Assembly: GCA_964631955.1 (NCBI GenBank)
Contig: CAZWBA010000013.1
Coordinates: 33,929-97,928, forward strand
Length of the DNA stretch: 64,000 nucleotides
Source: CAMLJR01 sp964631955
GTDB lineage: Bacteria > Pseudomonadota > Gammaproteobacteria > Pseudomonadales > CAMLJR01
Direction: 5' to 3'
Below the pieces are notes generated by a model, which did no database searches, was not told the DNA's origin, and saw only the letters and a list, made by a program, of their open reading frames with translations. Numbering within the stretch: the stretch's first letter is position 1; each line of letters begins with the position of its first letter. Position numbers and translations under genes: made by a program. Positions 44,622-53,835 of this stretch are shown in pieces.

Positions 44622-46328
44622 TTAGTACCAGAAGTCGTTATACCACGTTGAATATTCTTCATGACCCGGCACATCGCGCGCATTTGCATCGGGATCGATA
44701 CGCACTTGCACCACTGCGGGTTTGCCGCTTGCCAATGCGCGCTCGATTGCGGGGCGAATATCTTCTTCGCGTTCGACATATTCACCGTGCGCACCGTAAC
44801 CTTCGGCGACTTTATCGAGGCGAACCTGTTTTCCCCAGTGCGCTTCGGTTTCTGTGCTGCCTTCGCCTAACATGCCTCTATAGCCGCGCACCTCCACACC
44901 CCATGCGAAGTCGGAAGCGACGATGCAAATAATAGGCAGATTTTTTCGCACCGCGGTTTCGAGTTCGGACGTGTGGAATAAAAATGCCGAATCGCCAGAG
45001 ACGAGCACCACGCGGCGTTTATTGCCGACCGCGAGTTGGGCGCCGATGGCATAGGGCAGGCCGGTGCCGAGATGACCGAAGTTTTGATTCCAAATCGAAT
45101 CGCGCGGTGCGATTTGTGAATACGTCCACGTGTAAATACTGGTAGCACCGCCATCGCGCACGAACACCGAATCTCTCGGAATCGCGCTCGTCGCTTCAAC
45201 CATTAATTTACCTGGATGAATAAGCGGTTGATTTGACGGCGCAGATTTCACGAAGCTCGCTTTATATTCCGCGTGCTGTTTAGTCAGCTCGTCGACATAC
45301 GCTGTGCGTGCACGCGGTTCATTTTTCAATGCGTCGACTAATTGTGGAACGATGTCGCGCAAATCGCCGATCAATGGCACGTCGATAGGACGGTTTACGC
45401 CAATCGCCATCGGATCGATTTCGATATAAATCCATTTGCGATCGACATTGCCTTTCGCCCAGCGGCCACCGACACCGTGATGCACGGTTTCGCCAAGCTC
45501 GGTACCGATGGCGATGACGACATCGGAATCCGCCACCGCCTGCGCGCCTGCGGGAGAAAATCCGCACGGAAACGTGCGATCTTCCGCGCCCTCCAAATAC
45601 GAACTCACTGGATAGGTGTGAATAACGGGGCATTGCAAAATACTTGCGAGCGCTGCAAGTGAATCGTGCGCACGCGCGGTGAATGCACCTTGTCCTACCA
45701 ACATAATTGGCGATTTCGCTTTGCGAATTAAATCGGTCGCTGCATTGATCGCAGGTGCGGGCGCAGGTAAATGCATTAAACGATAGGTTTCGGGCGCGCG
45801 CGGCGGAGTCTCTTCGACCTGCGCCTGCATCGCATTCATCGGAATTTCGATATACACAGGACCTGGCGTTCCCGATAACGCGCGACGAAATGCTTCGCGA
45901 ATAATTTCGTCGGTCTGTTCCGGATATTGAATGATGCCAACGTATTTCACCGCTTCTTCGAAATAACGGTATTGATGGGTGTATTGAATGCGGCCGCGTT
46001 TTACACGTTGCGCGGCGATTTGTGCGCGCTGTCCGCCGATAAAAATAACGGGCGCATTTTCTTTTGCCGCATTAATGACTGCGGGTACTAAATTCGCAAC
46101 GCCGGGGCCCTGATTGCCGACGATAACACCGGGCTTGCCCGTCATGCGCCACAAACCTTCCGCCATGAATGCACCGGCTTCTTCGTGATGCGGTGCGATC
46201 ACTTGCCAGCCGCGTTTTTCCGCGACGGTGAACATATGAAAGAAACTGGGATCGGGAATACCGAACAGGGTGTTGATGCCTTCGGCTTCCATGAGTTGTA
46301 AAACGCGTTCGTAAACATAAATGGACAT
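44622..46328 (-). CDS. Thiamine-diphosphate-dependent enzyme (acetolactate synthase/decarboxylase-like), copy 1
   Basis: This 568-residue TPP enzyme has the usual three-domain order. The cofactor-activating Glu49 is in HHEEAGAFMAE. The central domain is present. The C-terminal TPP-binding domain has GDSAF at 445-449 in place of the usual GDG, and SDFAWG at 472-477 where NN normally is. These changes are shared with the copy at 55269. Such enzymes cleave or form C-C bonds next to a carbonyl (2-oxo acid decarboxylases, oxalyl-CoA decarboxylase, diketone hydrolases). The exact reaction is open. GAGAAA precedes the ATG. A terminator separates it from the upstream UGSC pair. Confidence 0.8.
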   Translation of the reverse strand: MSIYVYERVLQLMEAEGINTLFGIPDPSFFHMFTVAEKRGWQVIAPHHEEAGAFMAEGLWRMTGKPGVIVGNQGPGVANLVPAVINAAKENAPVIFIGGQRAQIAAQRVKRGRIQYTHQYRYFEEAVKYVGIIQYPEQTDEIIREAFRRALSGTPGPVYIEIPMNAMQAQVEETPPRAPETYRLMHLPAPAPAINAATDLIRKAKSPIMLVGQGAFTARAHDSLAALASILQCPVIHTYPVSSYLEGAEDRTFPCGFSPAGAQAVADSDVVIAIGTELGETVHHGVGGRWAKGNVDRKWIYIEIDPMAIGVNRPIDVPLIGDLRDIVPQLVDALKNEPRARTAYVDELTKQHAEYKASFVKSAPSNQPLIHPGKLMVEATSAIPRDSVFVRDGGATSIYTWTYSQIAPRDSIWNQNFGHLGTGLPYAIGAQLAVGNKRRVVLVSGDSAFLFHTSELETAVRKNLPIICIVASDFAWGVEVRGYRGMLGEGSTETEAHWGKQVRLDKVAEGYGAHGEYVEREEDIRPAIERALASGKPAVVQVRIDPDANARDVPGHEEYSTWYNDFWY

Positions 46329-46374
46329 AATTAATTTCTCGAACGGTATTGTTACGGTAATAGTTGTTTGCAGT

Positions 46375-46413
46375 TAAAAAAGCCGCGTAGTGGAGTGACC
46401 CAAATACGCGGCT
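46375..46413 (-). terminator. Terminator of the UGSC operon (minus strand)
   Basis: On the minus strand AGCCGCGTA pairs with TACGCGGCT around a 15-base loop, followed by TTTTTT. It lies 46 bases beyond the stop of the 382-residue gene, so the TPP gene is a separate transcript or a read-through product. Confidence 0.85.
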
Positions 46414-46458
46414 AAACCTCAAACAGTGATGACCTAAATTACCAACAGCAAATTCAAA

Positions 46459-47607
46459 TTATTTCGCATTCGGGCCTTGCAGAATCGCGCGCGTCTGCGT
46501 CAGGCAGCTACCGAAACTGTGGAAGCCTGTCGCGTGCAAACCGCCGGTGCCGCCGCAGCAGACGACGAGCACATCCTTCGGCTCGACCGCGACATAAACG
46601 CGGCCACCAATCACGCGATTTTGCGCTTCGAGTTGTTCGCGATGTCTCGGCGTCAAATGATTCGCGTCGATGCTCGCGTGTTTCCAGATCAACTCCTGCA
46701 CGTCTTCGATTTTCGGTACATCGCGCTTGAGAATATCGCCCCATACCGGATTGATCGCCACCATCATTTCGGCATAAGGCATCGCCGGCGAAAAACCGTT
46801 CGCGCCTGGATACGCGAGCGATTTGCCGATCATTTCCAGAAACTCGGGGCCTTTTTGCGAAGTGGTGTCGATAATGTTTTGTGTGCCCATCGTTCCGTAA
46901 ACAGAAACCGCATCGCCTTTCACACCGCGACGTTCCGCGAACGGCGCCCACGGCGAACGCTCTTCCCATTCGGCAAATAAAATACCGGGGATTCGACCGG
47001 GTGAGCCGAACGTGGTCTGGCAGGTGACGTTCACTTCCTGGCCCGCGACATTTTTGATGATCAGACGAATCGCGCGACCGATCGCCACCGATTGCGACGG
47101 CGCGCCGCCGAGACAACCGTGCTTGTACGGAATATTTAATTTGTCGCGAATCGAACCGTTGACGAGCGTGAGCGGAATCACCGGCGCTGTCGTCGCGTTC
47201 AAACCGAACAATTCGAAATTGGGATCGGACATCGCTTCGAGCGACGCGATGATCAACGGCAACGATTCCGCAGGCGCACCCGCCATCACCGCGTTGATCG
47301 CGATTTTTTCGACGGTGCAATCGGCATCCGACGGTGGCAATTTGCAAATCACTTCGTCGGGATAGCGATTGTTTGCCGCCAGTAATTCGCGCACGCGCGT
47401 TTCGGTCGGTGGAATCAATGGCAGTCCATCGCCCCAGCCTTTCTTCATCGCATAACGCGTGAATTCCATAACGTCGTCGATTTCAGCTTCGTGACGCTGA
47501 CTCGACAACCAGTCGATCGCGCAGCCTTCGGGACCGCAGTCGCGCAAATTGACTTCTTTCTTTACTGCCGGTGCGGTCGTTGCTGCCGCTCTAATCGTTC
47601 TGCTCAT
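46459..47607 (-). CDS. UGSC-associated protein of unknown function (382 aa)
   Basis: This 382-residue soluble protein has a conspicuous N-terminal CGPEGC motif (residues about 24-29) and a C-terminal VVCCGGTGG stretch with a further CLTQ cysteine. The middle has GAPSQSVAIGRAIR and FGSPGRIPG segments, which suggest an alpha/beta fold. No signal peptide. Its ATG abuts the stop of the UGSC gene with no spacing, so the two are coupled and probably form a complex. I do not recognise a characterised homologue. The cysteine motifs suggest thiol or metal chemistry together with UGSC, which is inference. Confidence 0.62.
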   Translation of the reverse strand: MSRTIRAAATTAPAVKKEVNLRDCGPEGCAIDWLSSQRHEAEIDDVMEFTRYAMKKGWGDGLPLIPPTETRVRELLAANNRYPDEVICKLPPSDADCTVEKIAINAVMAGAPAESLPLIIASLEAMSDPNFELFGLNATTAPVIPLTLVNGSIRDKLNIPYKHGCLGGAPSQSVAIGRAIRLIIKNVAGQEVNVTCQTTFGSPGRIPGILFAEWEERSPWAPFAERRGVKGDAVSVYGTMGTQNIIDTTSQKGPEFLEMIGKSLAYPGANGFSPAMPYAEMMVAINPVWGDILKRDVPKIEDVQELIWKHASIDANHLTPRHREQLEAQNRVIGGRVYVAVEPKDVLVVCCGGTGGLHATGFHSFGSCLTQTRAILQGPNAK

Positions 47608-48180
47608 TTATGCGCGCTCCGCAGTCTTCGCTTGTGCTCCGATTAGGGCACCCATGGTTTTCAATACCGGTTGGAAGTGTTCGTAGGCCACCGGATCAAC
47701 TTCCGCTTTCAATTTCTCGTTCAGCGGGTACGGCAGGATGTGAATGCGCAGACCCGAACGACCACCGGCTGCTGCCAGGTTGTGGCCGAGCTCTTCGAAG
47801 ACTTCGGTGCAAATAGCGGTGGTCGGCAGACCTTTTTCAGCGGCGGCCAATGCGTCGCGAATGGTCCAGCCGGTGCACGAACCGCAGTTGCCTAAGCCAA
47901 CGACAGCGATGTCGATCGAATCGAGGAACTCGTCCAATGCTTTGGCAATGCGCTCGCCTTCGGCACCGGTACGCGCCTGGTTCGAGCGCCAGTACTTCAC
48001 CGTGGCGCCGGCTTTCTCGAATTCATTGCCCCAGATTTCGGCAACCCAGTCCCACGCGCGCCAGATTTCGTCGAGACGAAAGCCGATGGTCTTGCCCGCC
48101 AGCGGACCCGCATCGGGGCCGGGCGACGTGATGTCGTCGGTGCGCAGCGCTGTCGGTTCCAGCACTTTTCCTACTGCCAT
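47608..48180 (-). CDS. UGSC-family protein, cysteine form
   Basis: This 190-residue protein carries the motif that names the UGSC (Sec-Gly-Ser-Cys) family, here as CGSC at residues 99-102 in GLGNCGSCTGW, both Cys encoded by TGC. In selenoprotein members the first position is selenocysteine. The surrounding strand-turn-helix and the following AICTEVFEELG and ILPYPL segments match the family. The function of the family is, to my knowledge, not established; the motif suggests redox or nucleophilic thiol chemistry. GAGGAGAA precedes ATG 48180. It is the first gene of the operon and diverges from an IclR gene. Confidence 0.85.
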   Translation of the reverse strand: MAVGKVLEPTALRTDDITSPGPDAGPLAGKTIGFRLDEIWRAWDWVAEIWGNEFEKAGATVKYWRSNQARTGAEGERIAKALDEFLDSIDIAVVGLGNCGSCTGWTIRDALAAAEKGLPTTAICTEVFEELGHNLAAAGGRSGLRIHILPYPLNEKLKAEVDPVAYEHFQPVLKTMGALIGAQAKTAERA

Positions 48181-48294
48181 GATGTTCTCCTCATTGATTA
48201 ACCCCGCAAGGGGCCGGCGATGACGCGGCCGGGTTGAACTGCCTTGACTCGAATGTTTAAACGCTTGCTTTTTCGGATTCGGGCTTGACGAATA

Positions 48295-48310
48295 GTCCAA
48301 TATCATGGAC
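48295..48310. promoter_or_regulatory. GTCCAATATCATGGAC imperfect palindrome
   Basis: GTCCA and TGGAC arms lie in the divergent promoter between UGSC and the first IclR gene. TTGACG at 48285-48290 resembles a -35 box. This is a candidate IclR operator. Confidence 0.4.
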
Positions 48311-48351
48311 CATATAAATCACTATATTGGATATATTGGGACACCCTGCAC

Positions 48352-49089
48352 ATGCATGTCAAACAGATCGGCAATCTTTTTGATTTGATGGAATTCTTCG
48401 TGCGCGCCAAAAAGCCGCTTTCGGTGCGCGAAATCGTCGATGAGTTTTCCTGGCCGCGATCGAGCGCGTTCAATATCGTGTCCACGATGGTGGAGCGCGG
48501 GTATCTGTATCAGCCGGTGTCGCGGGGCGGCTATTTCCCCACGGCGCGCTGGATGGAACTGGTGCGCGATCTTTCCGTGGCGGAGCCGCTGCCGGAATCG
48601 GTGCACGAACTGCTCGTCGAGCTCATGAATAAAACCGGCGAAACGATGAGCCTCGCGGCGGCCGAAGGCACGAATGTGGTGTTGCTCGATGTGGTCGAAT
48701 CGTCCGCCGTGGTGCGTTACACCGCGAGTGTCGGGCAGCAGATGCCGCTCCACCTGACTGCGGCGGGAAAGGCGATTCTGTCGCTGTACTCACCGGCGGA
48801 GCGCGCGGCCACGCTCGAACGCATCGCCTACGATCGTTACGACAATAAAACCTTTTCCTCGCCCGAATCGATCGAACAGGAAATTCAGAAAAATGCGAAG
48901 AAGGGCTGGTTCATCAATTTCGGCGTGTATGCCGATGGCCTGGCGGGTATCGGCGTGCCATTTTCGCTGGGCAATCGTCGCCATTCCATCGTGATCGGCG
49001 CGCCGATTTCGCGCGTCGAAAAACGCACCGATGAATTGGGAAAATTATTGCGCGAATCGGTCAATCGCTTTCTGAAACAGCACGCGTGA
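48352..49089 (+). CDS. IclR-family transcriptional regulator (1 of 2)
   Basis: This 245-residue regulator has an N-terminal winged helix (LSVREIVDEFSWPRSSAFNI) and an IclR effector domain (LLDVVESSAVVRYTASVGQ, then LHLTAAGKAILSLYS). The divergent UGSC gene and the second IclR gene, 27 bases downstream, point to control of this catabolic cluster. ATG 48352 has no strong ribosome-binding site in view. The two IclR proteins are not obvious recent duplicates. Confidence 0.9.
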   Translation: MHVKQIGNLFDLMEFFVRAKKPLSVREIVDEFSWPRSSAFNIVSTMVERGYLYQPVSRGGYFPTARWMELVRDLSVAEPLPESVHELLVELMNKTGETMSLAAAEGTNVVLLDVVESSAVVRYTASVGQQMPLHLTAAGKAILSLYSPAERAATLERIAYDRYDNKTFSSPESIEQEIQKNAKKGWFINFGVYADGLAGIGVPFSLGNRRHSIVIGAPISRVEKRTDELGKLLRESVNRFLKQHA

Positions 49090-49115
49090 ACATTCACGAT
49101 GTTTGAGTATTCGAT

Positions 49116-49883
49116 ATGAAAAGCACAGAGCCCGTCAGCTCGACCTCAAAAAACAAGCTCGTTAAATCGGCCATTCGCACAGTGCAATTGTTTTCGGTTT
49201 TCGCCGAGAAAAAGCAGCCGCTGTCGCTGGCTGAAATTGCCGGGCGCATGAAGGCGCCGAAAAGCAGCTGCTTCGAATTGATCCAGACGCTGATGCATCT
49301 GGGCTACATCATCGGCATCGATGGCGGCAGAAGTTATTACCCTTCGCGCCGTCTGTATGAAATGGCGGAGCAGATCAATCGATTCAATCCGATCAAGGAA
49401 AAGGTGCAGAACGCATTAAAAGGTTTGCGCGATGCCACCGGCGAAACGATTTTCATCGGCCGGCTGCAGGGCAATCAGGTGGCCTATACCGAAGTATTCG
49501 ATGGCACGCACGCGATGCGTTTCACCGCCAGTTCGGGCGATCTGAAAGCGGTCCACGCGAGTGCGCTCGGCAAGGCCCTGCTCGGCAGCCTCGATGAGGA
49601 CGCACAAAATCAGCTGATCGGCGAATTGAAATTGAAGCGTTATAGCGAACACACGATCACGCGCAAAAAGGATTTGAAGGAAAATTTAATGCAATGCGGG
49701 AAGCAGGGCATTTACGCCACCGTCGGCGAACATTTTGCCGATGTGATGGCATTGGCGGTGCCGGTAAAAATTCAGGGAAATCAATTGGCCGTCGGCATCG
49801 CGGGGCCGATTCCGCGCATGCAGAAAAATCTGAAAACGTATTCGCAGGCACTCAAAGGCGTCGCCGCTGAAATTGCCAGTTAG
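49116..49883 (+). CDS. IclR-family transcriptional regulator (2 of 2)
   Basis: This 255-residue IclR protein has the HTH LSLAEIAGRMKAPKSSCFELI and a GAF-like effector domain with HASALGKALLGSLDED. It follows the first IclR gene closely. A 16-bp palindrome and a hairpin stand between it and the 2OG dioxygenase gene, which may be its target. Confidence 0.9.
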   Translation: MKSTEPVSSTSKNKLVKSAIRTVQLFSVFAEKKQPLSLAEIAGRMKAPKSSCFELIQTLMHLGYIIGIDGGRSYYPSRRLYEMAEQINRFNPIKEKVQNALKGLRDATGETIFIGRLQGNQVAYTEVFDGTHAMRFTASSGDLKAVHASALGKALLGSLDEDAQNQLIGELKLKRYSEHTITRKKDLKENLMQCGKQGIYATVGEHFADVMALAVPVKIQGNQLAVGIAGPIPRMQKNLKTYSQALKGVAAEIAS

Positions 49884-49941
49884 TTGAAAATTGTTCTGTC
49901 TGTCGTACAATCAAAACACGCATTTGCAAATACATACATAT

Positions 49942-49957
49942 GTTCGCATATGCGAAC
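49942..49957. promoter_or_regulatory. Perfect 16-bp palindrome GTTCGCATATGCGAAC
   Basis: This lies about 85 bases before the start of the 2OG dioxygenase and just after the IclR gene. It is a strong candidate for an IclR-type operator. Confidence 0.6.
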
Positions 49958-49967
49958 GTAAGAAACG

Positions 49968-50008
49968 ATTCAGAAGCCAGTAACATTAATCGCCACTGGC
50001 TTCTGAAT
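49968..50008 (+). promoter_or_regulatory. 14-bp perfect hairpin in the leader of the 2OG dioxygenase
   Basis: ATTCAGAAGCCAGT pairs exactly with ACTGGCTTCTGAAT around a 13-base loop, ending 33 bases before the ATG. There is no T-run. It may be a terminator of the iclR transcript, an attenuator, or a second operator. Confidence 0.6.
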
Positions 50009-50041
50009 AAACTCCGAATATTCCGCGTGGAGGCGAGTTAA

Positions 50042-50890
50042 ATGACCGACGTTCCCATAGAACCCATCACCCCCAATCTGGGCGTTCGCATTCTGGTTGC
50101 CGCTGATCATCTGCTCGATGACGGCGTTCCCGAGCAATGTCTGAAATTGCTCAATGAGCACGGCGTTATCGTATTTCCGCAGGTGAACGCCAGCGATGAA
50201 ACGCAGATTGCATTCAGCAATCGCCTCGGAACCATGCGCAGCTCGCTGGTAAGCGCGGGGTCTTCCAACAAATCCGATCAAATGGGTATTTATCCTGTCA
50301 CGCTCGACAAAACCCGTGTCAGAAATCTCGATTACATTTATTCGAACGAGCACTGGCACATCGATGGCACCAAATACGCCATTCCACCGAAGGCGACGAA
50401 TTTGAAATGCGAGCAGCCGCCGAGCAGCGGTGGCGATACCGGTTTCGCGAATTTATTCGCTGCGTATCGCGATCTTCCCGATTCGAAAAAATTGCCGCTG
50501 GGAAATTTGCGCGTGGTGCATAGTGCCGCCGCAGCGGTTTCAAAATATTATCCGGATCCCACCGAAGAAGATTTTCAGCGCTGGCAAAAAGACGGCCCGC
50601 CCACCGAGCAACCGCTGGTGTGGAAACAATCCGACGGCCGCCGCTCGCTGGTGATCGGTTCGACTGCCGATTACATCGTCGGCATGGCGCCGGAAAAAAG
50701 CCGCGCGCTGCTCGACGAATTACTCGAATGGTGCACGCAGGAAAAATATTGCTACCGCCATCAGTGGAAAAAAGGCGACATGGTGATCTGGAACAACTGC
50801 GGTCTGCTGCACAAGGCGTATCCGTACACGGAAGATTCGGGTCGTCTCATGCATCGCACGACGATCATGGGTACTGAAGCATTTGCATAA
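50042..50890 (+). CDS. TauD/TfdA-type Fe(II)/2-oxoglutarate dioxygenase (copy 2)
   Basis: This 282-residue dioxygenase has His106 and Asp108 in HWHIDGTKY and distal His257 in GLLHKAYPY, with GRLMHRT near the C-terminus. It is paralogous to the gene at 27424. GTGGAGG precedes the ATG. It opens a plus-strand run of catabolic genes (SDR, BVMO, Rieske, TPP, ALDH). The substrate is unknown. Confidence 0.88.
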   Translation: MTDVPIEPITPNLGVRILVAADHLLDDGVPEQCLKLLNEHGVIVFPQVNASDETQIAFSNRLGTMRSSLVSAGSSNKSDQMGIYPVTLDKTRVRNLDYIYSNEHWHIDGTKYAIPPKATNLKCEQPPSSGGDTGFANLFAAYRDLPDSKKLPLGNLRVVHSAAAAVSKYYPDPTEEDFQRWQKDGPPTEQPLVWKQSDGRRSLVIGSTADYIVGMAPEKSRALLDELLEWCTQEKYCYRHQWKKGDMVIWNNCGLLHKAYPYTEDSGRLMHRTTIMGTEAFA

Positions 50891-50951
50891 TTTTTATCTA
50901 CAAATTTATTTTTAACTCTTAACTGAAAATATTTTTGAACTGGTGAACGTA

Positions 50952-51701
50952 ATGACTAACAGAGTAGCGGTAGTAACAGGTGGCGCGGCGGGTATCGGTG
51001 CAGCAATTTGTCGCTTTCTCGCGCGCGACGGCGTCGATATCGCAATTTGGGATTGGAATATCGACGGCGCGCAGGCGCTCGTCGATGAAATCACGGCGCT
51101 GGGCCGCAAGGTGGTGGTGAGTAAAGTCGATGTATCGAATAAGAATGACATCGAAGCCGCGGTGAAAGCCGTGCGCGAAAAGCTGGGCCGTGTCGGCATT
51201 CTCGTCAACAACGCCGGAATTTCCCCCGAGAAGGATTTCGTCGACATTACACTCGATGACTGGGCAAAGGTTTTCGATGTGAACATGAAAGGCGTGTTCA
51301 TGTGCACGCAGGCGGTGATCGGCGACATGATCGACGCGAAATGGGGACGCATCATCAATATCTCGTCGTCGAGCGCACAGTCGGGCGCGAAGCGCATGGT
51401 GCATTACGCGGCGACCAAAGGCGGCGTCATCGCCTTCACCAAATCGCTGGCGCAGGAAATGGGCGCGTTCGGCATCACGGTCAACAATATTCCACCGAGC
51501 ACGGTCTATACCGCCGGTCTGCAGTCGGTCGAGGACCGGCTCGAAGGCGGCATCGAAGGCTATGTGAACCGCACGATTCCGGTGAAACGCGTCGGCCAGC
51601 CTGAAGATATCGCGAACGCCGTGGCGTTTCTGGCGTCAGAAGCATCGGGCTATATCACCGGGCTGACGCTCAGCGTGAACGGCGGCCGCTACATGCAGTA
51701 A
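50952..51701 (+). CDS. Short-chain dehydrogenase (FabG-like)
   Basis: This 249-residue SDR has TGGAAGIGAAIC (residues 9-20), NNAG (86-89) and HYAATK with Tyr152 and Lys156. The C-terminal YITGLTLSVNGGRYM is the classical FabG-like ending. ATG 50952 is preferred over GTG 50943. It may oxidise the alcohol made by the dioxygenase before it, giving the ketone for the BVMO that follows; this is an inference from gene order. Confidence 0.88.
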   Translation: MTNRVAVVTGGAAGIGAAICRFLARDGVDIAIWDWNIDGAQALVDEITALGRKVVVSKVDVSNKNDIEAAVKAVREKLGRVGILVNNAGISPEKDFVDITLDDWAKVFDVNMKGVFMCTQAVIGDMIDAKWGRIINISSSSAQSGAKRMVHYAATKGGVIAFTKSLAQEMGAFGITVNNIPPSTVYTAGLQSVEDRLEGGIEGYVNRTIPVKRVGQPEDIANAVAFLASEASGYITGLTLSVNGGRYMQ

Positions 51702-51912
51702 GCCGCCACATTCGACAAACGTGCTGCGATCGCGGCACGCTTGCCGCCGCAGTGAGTCAGATCGGCCGGCACTGTCTACAATTCAACCAGTAGACAACAC
51801 TGTTGATTCAGAATACCATCTCGCGACATTTTTTAGCCCGTTCAGCCTACCGGCTCACTGCATAACAATTCGTTTCATTCCTTATCAATGGCCCTCGCCA
51901 AGAGATTTATCC

Positions 51913-53778
51913 ATGACGACCTGCAAACCTACCAATGTCCCCCCACCGTCAGAAATCGATATCCCGGCGCTGAAGGAAAAATATCGCTACGAGCGCGATA
52001 AACGCATCAATCGCGCCGGGCAGAAGCAGTATCTGCGTTCGGAAGGCGGCGAGTTCGTCGAAACCTACGAAGGCGACCCGCACATGCCGGTCGTGCCGCG
52101 CGAACCTGTCGTCGAGGATGTGGATGTGGTGGTGCTGGGGGCGGGCTTGTCGGGCCTGCTCGCGGGGGTGCATCTGCGCAAGGCCGGCGTCAAAAACTTC
52201 CGCACCATCGACCACGGCGGCGATTTTGGCGGCGTCTGGTACTGGAACCGCTACCCCGGCGTGCAGTGCGATAACGACGCGTACTGTTATCTGCCGCTGC
52301 TCGAAGAGATGGGCTATCTGCCGTCGAAGAAATTCGCCGATGGCTGGGAGATCTACGAATACTGCCAGAGCATCGCAAAGCGCTTCGAGCTGTACGAACA
52401 GGCGCTGTTCCATACGCTCATCAAAGGCATGCGCTGGGACGATGAAATTCAGCGCTGGCGCATCACCACCGACCGCGGCGACGACATCCGCTCGCGCTTC
52501 GTCGTGATGGCGAACGGTCTGCTCAATATTCCGAAACTGCCCGGCATTCCCGGCATCCACGAATTCAAGGGCAAGATGTTCCACACCGCGCGCTGGGAAT
52601 ACGACTACACCGGCGGCACCCAGAAAAATCCGGTACTGGACAAGCTGAAGGACAAACGCGTCGCCATCATCGGCACCGGCGCGACCGCACTGCAGGCGAT
52701 TCCCCATCTCGGCAAATACGCGAAGCAGCTCTACGTTCTGCAGCGCACGCCGTCGACCGTCGATCAGCGCATCAACCCGCCGACCGATCCCGAGTGGGCG
52801 AAATCGCTGAAGCCGGGCTGGCAGGCCGAGCGCCACGCCAATTTCCATCGCGCGGCGATGGAGCGCTTCCTGCCGGGCGAGCCCGATCTCGTGTGTGACT
52901 TCTGGACCGAAATCAGCCGCAACCTCGCCGCCGAACTGCGCGCCGAAGGCAAGGAAGAAACGGTGTCGCTGGAAGAGTTTTTTGCGCGTCGCGAAATGAT
53001 GGATTTCCGCGTCATGGAGCGCATGCGCCGCCGCGTCGAATCGATTGTGAAAGATAAGGAAACCGCCGAAGCCCTGAAGCCGTATTACCGCTTCCTGTGT
53101 AAGCGCCCGCTTTCCAACGATGACTATTACGACACCTTCAATCTGCCCAACGTGAAGCTCATCGACGTTTCGGCCACGAAGGGCGTCGAATGCATGACCG
53201 AAAAGGGCTTCATCGCGCACGGCGTCGAATACGAAATCGACTGCATGATTTTCGCGTCGGGCTTCGAGGTCACCAGCGACCTCGATCGCCGCTGGGGCTT
53301 CGAAACCTTCGAAGGCCGCAACGGTCTGTCGATCTACAAGCACTGGGGCGAAGGCTACAAGACGCTGCACGGCATGATGACGACGCAGTTCCCCAACCAG
53401 TTCTTCATCGGCTATTACCAGGGCGGTTTGAACGCGACCACCACCGAACAGTACGGCAGACAGGGCCATCACATCGCGTACATCATCAGCGAGGCGCTGA
53501 AGCGCGGTGTGGCTTCGGTCGAGCCGAGCGAAGAAGCCCAGCAGGGGTGGATCGATCATATCCGCGCCACCGCGGTCGATCTGACCGACTTCCAGCGGGA
53601 ATGCACGCCGAGCTATTACAACAACGAAGGTGAAATCCAGAAGGGCGCCGACGGCAGGGAAAAATTCCGCTGGTTCCTGGGCGAAGGCTATGGCCCGGGC
53701 TGGACGGCATTCGAAACGCTGCTGCAAAACTGGCGCGACAAAGGCGATCTGGAAGGTCTTATCGTCCGCAAACAGTGA
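51913..53778 (+). CDS. Baeyer-Villiger-type flavin monooxygenase (copy 2)
   Basis: This 621-residue BVMO aligns from end to end with the gene at 30647. Both start with TNxPPxSEIDIPA, have GAG(L/Y)xG for FAD, the FHTARW(E/D)Y fingerprint and IIGTGATA for NADPH, and share a C-terminal ECTPSYYNNEG-type segment. It would oxygenate a cyclic or linear ketone to a lactone or ester. AAGAG precedes the ATG at 51913. A Rieske gene follows, as in the other copy. Confidence 0.9.
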   Translation: MTTCKPTNVPPPSEIDIPALKEKYRYERDKRINRAGQKQYLRSEGGEFVETYEGDPHMPVVPREPVVEDVDVVVLGAGLSGLLAGVHLRKAGVKNFRTIDHGGDFGGVWYWNRYPGVQCDNDAYCYLPLLEEMGYLPSKKFADGWEIYEYCQSIAKRFELYEQALFHTLIKGMRWDDEIQRWRITTDRGDDIRSRFVVMANGLLNIPKLPGIPGIHEFKGKMFHTARWEYDYTGGTQKNPVLDKLKDKRVAIIGTGATALQAIPHLGKYAKQLYVLQRTPSTVDQRINPPTDPEWAKSLKPGWQAERHANFHRAAMERFLPGEPDLVCDFWTEISRNLAAELRAEGKEETVSLEEFFARREMMDFRVMERMRRRVESIVKDKETAEALKPYYRFLCKRPLSNDDYYDTFNLPNVKLIDVSATKGVECMTEKGFIAHGVEYEIDCMIFASGFEVTSDLDRRWGFETFEGRNGLSIYKHWGEGYKTLHGMMTTQFPNQFFIGYYQGGLNATTTEQYGRQGHHIAYIISEALKRGVASVEPSEEAQQGWIDHIRATAVDLTDFQRECTPSYYNNEGEIQKGADGREKFRWFLGEGYGPGWTAFETLLQNWRDKGDLEGLIVRKQ

Positions 53779-53835
53779 GCGCTATGTAAGCGCTCGCTTT
53801 CACCCCCACGGTTGATATATCGAATAGGAACGGTC

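Noticed and set aside
47875..47886. Possible selenocysteine codon in the UGSC motif
   Set aside because: Both motif positions are TGC (Cys); no in-frame TGA is present, so this is the cysteine form.
51949..53727. 592-residue open frame antisense to the second BVMO gene
   Set aside because: Shadow of a strongly recognised BVMO gene, with no domain or ribosome-binding site.
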